Positions 7,895 to 16,800 of a stretch of DNA of 22,562 nt are shown here, in pieces (within the stretch, counting starts at the first letter, position 1; each line of letters begins with the position of its first letter). A program made the position numbers and the translations under genes. This DNA is from CAZQCI01 sp964592255 (lineage in GTDB: Bacteria > UBA10199 > SBBF01): the NCBI GenBank assembly GCA_964592255.1, contig CAZQCI010000027.1:1-22562 (forward strand), read 5' to 3'. Under the pieces are notes generated by a model. It saw only the letters and a program-made list of their open reading frames with translations, was not told where the DNA came from and did not search any database.

Positions 7895-10800
7895 ATGCCA
7901 ATTAGGAGTGTTTTAAGTAATTTATGGGACGCTTTTGTCCGTTTTACGGGCTTGAGGCCAGAGTCTCCGTCTGGTTCGGTTCCGCTTGCTCCTGTTCCCC
8001 CTATTGATACTTATGTTCAAGTAGGTCCTATTTTGGCCCCCGAAGTTATTATTTCAACCCGACCCAAGGAAGTCTTGAATGAGACAGGTCTATGGAAATC
8101 GCCGAACGGAAATTATGATTTGGAAGAAATCGTCGGGTTATTAAGTGCGGCTGAGCTCTTTGATGCCAAGTGTCGGGCTTTAGAAGAAGCAGGACAGCCC
8201 AGCCCCGGTTTTCGCCTTTCCGATTATGATGATGTTTTGTTTGAAGCGGGTGGTTTTGAGACTCTGTTTAACGCGCTTAAAGATCATATTCCCATCCAAA
8301 GAATTGATTTAACGCCGGATATTTATCAAACCGATGATCCCTATCGGGGGATTGTGGAACATGTTTCTAATAGTTTGGATGCCAAGGGATATGCGCCCGT
8401 TCAACTTTCTTTCGAGTCTGGAACATACACCGCCACTGATCGTGGAACTGGGATGACGGGACGTCTTTTACGCAAATTGTTGATGCCTAAAATTTCTGGT
8501 AAAAGAGGGGAGGAAGGAGCGTCTGAAACTATCCCTGAGTTTATCGGCCGCTTTGGAATTGGTTTTAACACGGGATACCGTTTTTTGCAGACGGCTCAAG
8601 ATAGTATTGATTTAGTCACTTGTTCTGCCACTCAACCCGGCAGAGCGTATCATCTGCATTTTGGTAAAGAGTCTGATGGGCGATTGGTTATTAACAGTGA
8701 ACGTCTGAACGGTGAGGGCGTGGTAGGTACAACCGTAAAAGTAAAAAGCCGTATGTTGGAGAATACCGGCCGGGTGGAAGAGCAAATTAGGACTTATTTA
8801 AGATATGTGCCCTCCGATAAGCTCTTAGTCAATGGTGAAAGCTGGGAGGAAGAGGTGGTGTATGAGCACACATGTCCATCAACCCCAGAACCCGAAAAAC
8901 CTTTTATAGGCTATCGCCATCAATCCGGTGTGAGTGGCCGAGTGGTTGTGAAATCTGGAGATATCGAACTCTTTCATCGCGATTATCCGGGGTATGGCTA
9001 TGATGGGGAAATCATCATCCAACTTCCCGTTAAAAAAGATGTAACGTTGACGCGCGATAAGCCCATTATGACGCGTCAACTTTATGAGTTTCTCAAAGAA
9101 TCCATAATTTCCCTCAATAGTTTGGCAGAAATTAATTCTTTCACAAACGCTTTTGCCGTGATGGATGAAGAACAGGTGTATGAGCCTTTCTTAGTGGACC
9201 TTCTTAAAGCACGAGCGCATCAACTTATCAAAGCAAACCCACAATGGCGCGTGTATCCTGATAGTGCGGTGATGAGAAAAGCTGTGGGAGATAACCCCAA
9301 CGTTTTTTGGATTCATGAAAATCTTTATGATGAAGTATGCGGACAGGGTTTGGCTATTCCTTCGGAATATCGTTACGGAAAAAGTTTGGATGCCGGAGTT
9401 AGTCAAAAGCCAGTGGTGGTTCTTATCAGTCCGGATATCCAGGACACTCATGTTTATGACGCGCAAGCTGGCGTTTTTTATTTGAGTGAAGAAGTCTACA
9501 AAACGCGGTCATCAAGTGTGTTGGGGGCTTTGTTTGCCATTGAAGGTTTGGATTTTAAAATCAATTGGCAAACCTATGCAGCAGAAGCCGCCCAACGTGT
9601 GCATGCTCCGGTGTCTGTAGGAACAGCTCGTCTAGAAAGAGGGGAAGGCTTCACGGAAGAGCGCATTCTCTCTTTACAGTCTTTTTTTAGTTCCTTGGGT
9701 TTAAAATTTGAAGATTTATCGATACCACTCCCAGTAACCCATCATCTTAAACAGGTATTTTTTTGGAAGCAGAAGTTTGTAATAGTTGATATTGGAGATT
9801 GGCCTGCCATGAGAAACAACCCTTTTTTCTTAGATGGCAAGCCTGTCTTACCTTCCGATTTATTTTATGCCAATGTAGCGGCTACCTCTGAGCATATTTA
9901 TGGTCTTGTAACTACAGAAGAAGCTCCTTTTATCATAGATGAAGAAGGTACACGTTATACCATCCCTGCAGGCTTGAAAGTCGAATCTTTCGAGGTACAT
10001 CAAGATCGTTTGCTACTACGCGTCACTGATTCTAACAAACGACAAGCCTGGATAGATTTACAAGGCACCCTACTTACCCCCTTTATAGGGGGAAATAACA
10101 ATCGATTACTTCCTATGGAAGTCTATGGTAAAACAAACAAATTTTACTCATTTAATTCTGGTTCTATCTTAAATGTACAACGATTATTAAGAGAGTCTGA
10201 TCCTCTATGTTTCTTTGATTCAACGGAACAGCAGATTTTGAAAAACTATCATGTTTTTGGATATGGTCAAGATGCCTCAGGACGTTCTCTTTTTATTGTG
10301 ATGGACTCTGCATCTCGGGAAGGGGTTGTGGATGCCGATGGGTCTATCGTCGTTCCTTTTGAAGTGCAGGAAATTCAAGCGGTGATACCATGGGGAGACT
10401 CTTTTTGCTTTATCACCCGCGATGAGCCGCGCCGTTCGTCCTTAAAAAGCCAGGACGGTACCCTATTGTATCAAGCACCAGTTTTGATGGGGCCCATGGG
10501 TTCTTTTATTTATGATGGTGAAAAACAAGTCCCACTCTTTTACTTCCAACAATCTGATCAAGGACCTAGAGAATTCTTTTATTTTGATGAGAATCATCAA
10601 GTGGTTAAACTACCATTAAGAAATCGTCCTCGACATGTGTACGGGCCTCTTTATGTGGCTGAAAGCGAATCTGAGATTAAGACTCATAGTGATGCTATTA
10701 TTTTAAGAACAAAACATATAAGTGTATCCCCTGGGTTTTCTTTTATTTACGAGAACGGGGGCAAAGCTGTTTTTCTTAATTTTACTTTACTCGAATCCCT

Positions 10801-13588
10801 AGCAGAGAACCCGCGTTCCTTGGCTCGTCTTCAGGAAGCACAGGGCGCTCACTTGTCTGTTGGTCCGTTATTGATGGCTCTAGTCCGTGTTCCTGATGAC
10901 TTATGGAGCACTTGGATCAGTGACGCACACAAAAAACACATGCTGGGTCAGTTGGGTCATCCTACAAAGCTGGCTCTTGTTCAACGATTTCCTAATTTAT
11001 CCCCTAATCAATATGCAGAGCTTTTTAAAATTATCGATACTATTGGCGATTACTCTCGGGAAAATGGATTGGAGAATTTTTTAGATAAATTGGAAAGCCT
11101 TCTTCATTCCAACATCAATCTTGCACAAGCAGCGCAAGACCCGTTTTCAACTTCCGCTAATGCTGATACACATGCGATTAAAGATTATCTCGCTACGCCT
11201 GGAACCGTATTTTTGGAAGAGAGGGAGGCGCCTTATCTGGCCTTCTCCATTGATGGTGATTATCAAAACCTGTCAGACGTAGTGGCCCACATCAAAATGA
11301 ATCTGGGTGTCTCCATGGGGCAGCTCTCTCATGTTCCACGTTATGATAATGATGAAGCCAGGTCCTTAGTGAATTATGGACTTAATCTGAACAGTAAAAA
11401 TCCGCATATCTTTGTGAGGGAACTTTTGCGCCAATCTCTCAGGGGCCAGAAAAAAACAGGTGATGATCATCATCTCATTGATATGAATCTTTATCGGCAT
11501 CAAGGCAGCCTTTATTTTAGGATTAAAGACGGAATTGGGCTGAGTCGAGAGGAATTTATTCAATTATTATCTCCTAACGGATCGCGGGAAGAATTGGGGG
11601 TTGAATTTTATGCTGCCCTAGCCCAGGCCGATACATTGCGAATAAGAACATCTCAAAAAGAATCAGGTACAGTAATGGAGGCTGAGTTTCAAGTCTATCG
11701 GTCCCAAGCAGGGGGAATAGAAAGTATTGGTATTAAATGCCGTGAGGTTGAAAAAACAGGGCCTCTCGCTGGTTTTGACGGTACAGAAATCGACATGAAG
11801 TACCATGTCCCCAAAGGCACAATTTCTGGATTGGAAGCCTCTCGTCTTAAGGCGGTTGGCAAAGATATGGCCCAGTATGTGGATAAAGACCGGGTGACTG
11901 TTTTGTACAATAACGAAAAAGCTAATCAAGGCAGGTCCCCTTTGGTGGAGATAGAAAAAGAACCCATCCTTGGAAAAATAAAACTTTATGATGGTTTAAA
12001 TAGACGCGTTTTATTGGGTGGACTTCCTTTAGCTGCATTGCCGCAGGAATTATGGGATAAAATTCCTGCAGGAATAAAAGAATACTATGTTCGCGAAGGC
12101 TTTTACCTGGATTTAGATCCTGAATATGTCAAAACGGTGCCCACGGGAGACCGTTTTAGGGATAACGATAAAGTGGTAGGTCGTCTCCAAGAAATTTTAC
12201 CAGCTTTGCTCCTCCGTGGTTATCTGAGCCGTATTTTAAACCCTTATAAACCGGAAGATTTGCATAAATTACCGCATGTTTATTTCAATAATATTATTTA
12301 TGAAGATATGGCGAGTGATGCCGTATTAGGAACTCAGGTTGTTACGGACGCGGAGCTTTTTGAAAAAGGGGAATATGAAAAAGTCAATTTTAAACATTAT
12401 GAAGATGACAATGAATTAATCAAGCTGGTCACTTGCCTTCATTTTATTCCCTTAACAGTGGAAGGGCAAAATCTTAAATTAAGCGTGCGAGACATCAACC
12501 ACTATTACCACCAATCTGAACAAGGAGGTGCTTATGCCCAAAAAGTGATGGAGGCTGTCTATCAATCGCCGTTGGTGCCTGAGGCCCTTAAAGATCGTTT
12601 GAGAGATTATCAGTTTAGCAAAGAAGCCGTCGAGGATTTAGCCCGTAAATTACAAGAGGATATAAAACATGCTCGAAACGACATCGTGGATGGCCTTGCC
12701 GCTGATCAACTTTATAGTTATGACCAAATTAAAAGTGAAAGTGCCCAACGGTATTTGGGTTTGATACAACAAATGACAGAAAGGCTTTATCAAGCCGCTG
12801 TTCCAGGGGGGCGTGTGGTAGTGGGTGTTCATACAAAGCCGACATCTATTAATAGTGCTGGATATCATTATTTGGACTCACCCAATCAGACTTACTATTT
12901 TTATGAGACTTATGGTGATAAGTTAAGGTCGGAAATAAAGGCTTTAAACGTAGCCTTGACCAATCCTGATAAGCAGGAAGGACTTAAGCAGTTTAAAGCC
13001 ATTCTTTGCAGAAAATGGGAATTGATGAGCCATGAATTAACTCATGCGATTAAGCAGCATCCTCAGCAGTTAAGCCACGGGGAACAGTTTTATCGGGATA
13101 ATAGACAATTGCTTCTATCAGGCACAAAAGGGGTTACGGATGCATTGGAAGCAAGTTGGTATCAGGAATTAAGGAGCCAGGCTTTGCGAGAGGAAGTAGT
13201 CGAAGCCAAATCTTTGGCAGGTAAAGAAATACGGACTCAGAAAAATCAGAAGCCTCTTTTTATTTCACAACCAGTTCTCCAGGTAAGTGACGATAATAAA
13301 TCGGACCCCGCAATTGAATTGGCTACTCAGCTCAGTGAGTTTTTAGGAACGGAAGTGGATCCGTCAACTCTTCAAGATTCTCAAGCCTACTCTTTTGCGT
13401 CAGAGGTATTGGACAGTGGGGTTTTATCTGAATATGCCGCAAACCAGTTGGCCGAGATGGGTGTGATTTCTAAGGAGAGCTGGGGGGGTTCTCGCCACAG
13501 AGAAACTGTTTTGCCGAATAATAAAGATTCCTTTGCAGCCACTCCACTTTCTGTACAGGCCCCCATAAATGTATCCGTTTTGCGATAA
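7895..13588 (+). CDS. Giant multidomain GHKL (Hsp90/MutL-like) ATPase with WG-like repeats and an HExxH peptidase motif
   Basis: A 1897-residue protein I cannot match to a named family. Residues about 115-340 form a GHKL (Bergerat-fold) ATPase with all key motifs: N-box EHVSNSLDA (E155, N159, D162), ATP-lid motif DRGTGM (D182-G186), GRFGIGFNTG (218-227) and GTT (278-280). An S5-like segment with LTRD follows. Residues about 680-960 are beta-rich with WG-repeat-like units (WIDLQG at 719, VVDADG at 811). A second GHKL-like module (about 1140-1330) keeps the order but not the residues: ELLRQS (1176-1181), KDGIGLS (1211-1217), DGTEI (1295-1299). HELTHAIKQH (1713-1722) is a zinc-peptidase HExxH motif. 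Residues about 1808-1866 resemble the tail of the next protein. No signal peptide is seen, so it is probably cytosolic or exported by a non-Sec route. Sacsin-like architecture is the nearest analogy. The start fits the upstream motif; no Shine-Dalgarno. Confidence 0.85.
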   Translation: MPIRSVLSNLWDAFVRFTGLRPESPSGSVPLAPVPPIDTYVQVGPILAPEVIISTRPKEVLNETGLWKSPNGNYDLEEIVGLLSAAELFDAKCRALEEAGQPSPGFRLSDYDDVLFEAGGFETLFNALKDHIPIQRIDLTPDIYQTDDPYRGIVEHVSNSLDAKGYAPVQLSFESGTYTATDRGTGMTGRLLRKLLMPKISGKRGEEGASETIPEFIGRFGIGFNTGYRFLQTAQDSIDLVTCSATQPGRAYHLHFGKESDGRLVINSERLNGEGVVGTTVKVKSRMLENTGRVEEQIRTYLRYVPSDKLLVNGESWEEEVVYEHTCPSTPEPEKPFIGYRHQSGVSGRVVVKSGDIELFHRDYPGYGYDGEIIIQLPVKKDVTLTRDKPIMTRQLYEFLKESIISLNSLAEINSFTNAFAVMDEEQVYEPFLVDLLKARAHQLIKANPQWRVYPDSAVMRKAVGDNPNVFWIHENLYDEVCGQGLAIPSEYRYGKSLDAGVSQKPVVVLISPDIQDTHVYDAQAGVFYLSEEVYKTRSSSVLGALFAIEGLDFKINWQTYAAEAAQRVHAPVSVGTARLERGEGFTEERILSLQSFFSSLGLKFEDLSIPLPVTHHLKQVFFWKQKFVIVDIGDWPAMRNNPFFLDGKPVLPSDLFYANVAATSEHIYGLVTTEEAPFIIDEEGTRYTIPAGLKVESFEVHQDRLLLRVTDSNKRQAWIDLQGTLLTPFIGGNNNRLLPMEVYGKTNKFYSFNSGSILNVQRLLRESDPLCFFDSTEQQILKNYHVFGYGQDASGRSLFIVMDSASREGVVDADGSIVVPFEVQEIQAVIPWGDSFCFITRDEPRRSSLKSQDGTLLYQAPVLMGPMGSFIYDGEKQVPLFYFQQSDQGPREFFYFDENHQVVKLPLRNRPRHVYGPLYVAESESEIKTHSDAIILRTKHISVSPGFSFIYENGGKAVFLNFTLLESLAENPRSLARLQEAQGAHLSVGPLLMALVRVPDDLWSTWISDAHKKHMLGQLGHPTKLALVQRFPNLSPNQYAELFKIIDTIGDYSRENGLENFLDKLESLLHSNINLAQAAQDPFSTSANADTHAIKDYLATPGTVFLEEREAPYLAFSIDGDYQNLSDVVAHIKMNLGVSMGQLSHVPRYDNDEARSLVNYGLNLNSKNPHIFVRELLRQSLRGQKKTGDDHHLIDMNLYRHQGSLYFRIKDGIGLSREEFIQLLSPNGSREELGVEFYAALAQADTLRIRTSQKESGTVMEAEFQVYRSQAGGIESIGIKCREVEKTGPLAGFDGTEIDMKYHVPKGTISGLEASRLKAVGKDMAQYVDKDRVTVLYNNEKANQGRSPLVEIEKEPILGKIKLYDGLNRRVLLGGLPLAALPQELWDKIPAGIKEYYVREGFYLDLDPEYVKTVPTGDRFRDNDKVVGRLQEILPALLLRGYLSRILNPYKPEDLHKLPHVYFNNIIYEDMASDAVLGTQVVTDAELFEKGEYEKVNFKHYEDDNELIKLVTCLHFIPLTVEGQNLKLSVRDINHYYHQSEQGGAYAQKVMEAVYQSPLVPEALKDRLRDYQFSKEAVEDLARKLQEDIKHARNDIVDGLAADQLYSYDQIKSESAQRYLGLIQQMTERLYQAAVPGGRVVVGVHTKPTSINSAGYHYLDSPNQTYYFYETYGDKLRSEIKALNVALTNPDKQEGLKQFKAILCRKWELMSHELTHAIKQHPQQLSHGEQFYRDNRQLLLSGTKGVTDALEASWYQELRSQALREEVVEAKSLAGKEIRTQKNQKPLFISQPVLQVSDDNKSDPAIELATQLSEFLGTEVDPSTLQDSQAYSFASEVLDSGVLSEYAANQLAEMGVISKESWGGSRHRETVLPNNKDSFAATPLSVQAPINVSVLR

Positions 13589-13595
13589 AAAAAAC

Positions 13596-13622
13596 GAAAC
13601 CTTTTTTAGGTTATTCCGATAA
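13596..13622 (+). promoter_or_regulatory. Sigma-28-like promoter motif, copy 2
   Basis: GAAACCTT (13596-13603), 11 bases, TCCGATAA (13615-13622), ending nine bases before the ATG at 13632. It has the same box order and spacing as copies 1 and 3. It lies wholly in the 43-base gap between the two giant genes, so the second gene can be transcribed independently of the first. A 5-bp inverted repeat (AACCT/AGGTT, 13598-13612) overlaps the motif. It is too weak to call a terminator. Confidence 0.55.
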
Positions 13623-13631
13623 GGCTTTATT

Positions 13632-13837
13632 ATGCCATCTATTTCAGACTTAATCCCCGACTTGGGGACTTTTTATACTCGTTTACCTGCAGACATTCAG
13701 CTGGCGATTTCTCAAGTTTTAGAACCGGGTGCGGCTACTCCTCTGGCGCAAGAAGTATTAGCACAAAGATTACAAGAGGCCGCTCCTCAAGTGGTGGCCC
13801 AATTGCAAACGGTGATTCAAGGCCAAACTGCTCCGTC
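13632..13837 (+). CDS. 5' fragment of the SNF2-motor giant gene, interrupted by the scaffold gap
   Basis: The first 68 codons of a gene that runs into the Ns. The peptide starts MPSISDLIPDLGTFYTRLPA and is a helix-forming, Ala/Gln-rich stretch ending in VIQGQTAP. It matches no family I know. It is very likely the true N-terminus of the long reading frame that emerges on the other side of the gap. The reasons are that it has the sigma-28-like motif upstream, an AAGG placed seven bases before its ATG, and the frame beyond the gap is open with no convincing start. The two parts are out of frame with exactly ten Ns and come into frame if the true gap length is 2 modulo 3. The TGA seen at 13851-13853 in this frame is then an artefact of the padding. 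Confidence 0.7.
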
Positions 13838-13847
13838 NNNNNNNNNN
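13838..13847. other. Scaffold gap (10 Ns)
   Basis: Ten consecutive N bases join two contigs inside the second giant gene. The run length is probably a placeholder. The missing sequence may be short or long and probably contains coding sequence or a repeat that broke assembly. Confidence 0.98.
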
Positions 13848-13849
13848 CA

Positions 13850-16800
13850 GTGAAGTGGACACAGTTTTCGACTACTTTTGCAGAGTATGCGAAAGCCGTT
13901 GGAATAACTCTTCTGGGCGGACAAGTCTCTAGCTCTAGCTCAGCAAATGGGGGCTCAGTTTCTGCTGTTCCTGCGGGTTCCGAAAACTCAAAGCGCCCGG
14001 TTCAGTGGCCGTATAGTCTGCGCAGATTGGCCGGAACTGGGGATGCTGTAATAGTCACCTCCGAGATTCCACCTAGAGCCATATCTATTTTGAAGGCTAT
14101 TCCTAACAAAGCAGATTTACCAACTCGCTTCTTGCCTGTAAGCCTTGGGTTGACGGCCCTTCATGCTACGCGTGTCAATATAGATACTTATCGTGAGACT
14201 TTAAAAACACATTTGCTGAGTTTGATTCAGGCCTTGGGTTTTGTTTTGCCTTATGAAGATACTGAACATGTTTTTTTGGGTAAAGATTTGGAAAAAGTAG
14301 CGCCTTTGAAAACCCTCTATGCTCATTTAAATTATGATGAGATGGAAGTTCCACAAATACTGGCTGATTTAGGTGTTTCGGTGGAAAATTGGGAGCATCT
14401 TTCGGAGCCTTTAGATGTTCAAGTTTTAGCCGCTTATCTTCTGGCTTGGAAAGGTCCTAGTTTAGATTGGGGCAAGTTAGCTGATAGTCCTCTTTTAGAC
14501 AGCGCTCCTGGTTATTTTGGATATGACAACCATTTCTATAAAATAGATGCGGAGACTATTCGCGACCATTTGCGTAATCCTAGTTGGAAAAGAAGATTTT
14601 CACCTGTAGCCGAAGCTCAATTTAAAGGTGCTGGTCAACATGCGTTGAAATTGAATGAGATGCTTTTAGCTGTTCTAAAAAAATATAATCCCCATTTTGA
14701 TCCCGCTGATCCTACGTCACGGGTTGTAGTCGATCTGCCAGGTAATTTTGATACCACTACTTTGGCCGCTTTGGCTCAAAGGAAAGACACATGGAAAGCT
14801 ACACAAGACGTTCAAAGGTCCTATGTAGAGTCTTCTCGTACTTTGGTTATTCGTTTATTTGATACCTTAGGGGTGAGCTTGCCTACTTCTGTGAAAGATC
14901 GTTTGAGTGTTAAAGTAGGGGGGCAAGAAATTTCTCTGTCCGCACTTTATTATAATATTGGAATTCAAGTTGGAAAAGACGCTTCTGAGATGGTGGATGA
15001 ATTGGCTTTATTTAGAAAAGGAATTAAAGCCGTTAACGGTATGGTGGGGAGAAGTAAATTTGATGAAGTCAAAGCTCAGGTGTTTCATAGTTATTTTAGC
15101 TTGGTGTATGGAGATAACTATTCATTAGACGAAGACGATGTCCGCTCTATGGTTGGCGCGGTGGATTTAGATGCTGTTTTTAAAGTGAAGGCTTTAAGTC
15201 TTAAGGTAGGTACTGCGGGGGCTGGAAAATCTGGAACTCGTTCCATGCCGTTTTTTTGGTTTACTTTTTCAGGCCAAAAGTATGAGCAGGCTCTTAGTTG
15301 GGATGAAGAAGAGTGTTTTCAATTCATCAACTTTGTCCGTCATCTTAGAGGGTTGCAGCCTTTACCCAATCCTCAAGTTTTAAATCGGCTGGTGGCCCGA
15401 GAGCCTCTAAGTGGCAAAATTGGTCTTGTCGATGCTTATTTTCGGAAAACCCATGGTGAAGACTATGCTTTAAATCCCGAATGTTTGGTGGCTTATCTTC
15501 ATGATGCTCCGCGAGACCAAATAGTACATGTTGCCAACATGAGATATCGCACAATTGAATTAGGAAGGTTATTAAAAGTTGTTGATGATAACCCAAATGA
15601 ATTTATTGCGCAGGTTTTGAAGGCTCGTAAAACGTTGTCAGATTTTAATAAGCTCTCATTTGAGGAGCAAAGAGAAGTTGTTTTGGGTCTGTATGCTACT
15701 TTTGAAGCAGAATATGGGGATGTGAATGTGGGCTTAAGAGGATTGACCCGTGCTGACCCAGCAAGAAGATATATTGTATTATCAAATGGTAAAATTATTG
15801 TTGAGTCAGCGGGTTCTATTCTTCATCGATGGGCCAAACAATCTGAATTCAAAAGCAAAGGAGTCTACCCCACGGTTGTTCAAAAATCACCTCCCGGTAT
15901 TTTTTCTTTTGAAGAATGGAGCCATGAAGCCCGTGAGATTGCCGAAACTGTGGTCCGGCAATGGATTGCGAATGAAAACATCACATTCCAAAGTTTACGT
16001 GACTTAAGAAATCCTAAAAACGCATCCGGCGATTATTGGGATAAATCATTTGCTGAGCGTCTTATTAAGGCTTCTGTGACAGTGGATGGCCATGAAGAGG
16101 TTGTTTATTACTGTTTTAGGGACCTTTTTGAAATTTTAGGACTAAACGGTTACTGGGGTTTTCTTTCTGGAAGACGGTACGCATCGGATAGGGCTGTTTT
16201 AAGAACACTTGCTCGTCTAGGTTTTAAGGATCTACCGGACCTGAATGATATTGATGCTCTTTCGGATGATGAAGTGATCGATAGACTGGTGCCGGAATTG
16301 GCGATTGTGAGGGCGGCACAAGCATTGCGTCATAGTCCGGCACATGTGGTGGGTTTAATTGAGATGTATGATGAGGCTTTATTGGAACGTTATGGGTCAG
16401 TGGACGTTGTGAGAAGGTTTCTTGGTATCGATGTTGGGGGGCCAAGAAAAGTGGCCAAGAAAAAAAGTACACTTTTAAGAGCAACATCCACACCTTCAAG
16501 AGCTAGGCCTTCCCAAGGCGAGGCTCAGCCAGTACAAAGCCCACAAGCTGAGTCTACTCAAAGTGAGGCGACTCAAACTGAGCCCGTGCCAGCCGAGGCA
16601 GCTGAAGCCTTGACCGATGCCGTTAAGGTTATTTTTGAAAGTCATGTACCTACGTTTCAGGAAGCCCAGCGTCTTTGGGTCTTCTATTTGGGTTCTTTAA
16701 GAGGGTGGGTTAACCGCGATCCTCATGCTGCTTTAGAATGGATCGCCCGCAAAAAAATGGAAATGGTTCATCCCGATTTGCAGGATTTATTCCAACGTCT

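Noticed and set aside
8814..8820. CCGATAA inside the first giant gene as a fourth motif copy
   Set aside because: No G[CA]AAC box at the required 11-base spacing, and it is intragenic.
13581..13588. TGCGATAA at the end of the first giant gene as a promoter box
   Set aside because: It overlaps the stop codon and lacks the upstream box; copy 2 at 13615 is better placed.
13598..13612. AACCT/AGGTT hairpin after the first giant gene as a terminator
   Set aside because: Only a 5-bp AT-rich stem with the T-run in the loop rather than after the stem; overlaps the promoter motif.
13850..13852. GTG as the true start of the SNF2 gene
   Set aside because: It sits three bases after the Ns with no visible ribosome site, while a well-placed start and promoter motif exist at 13632.
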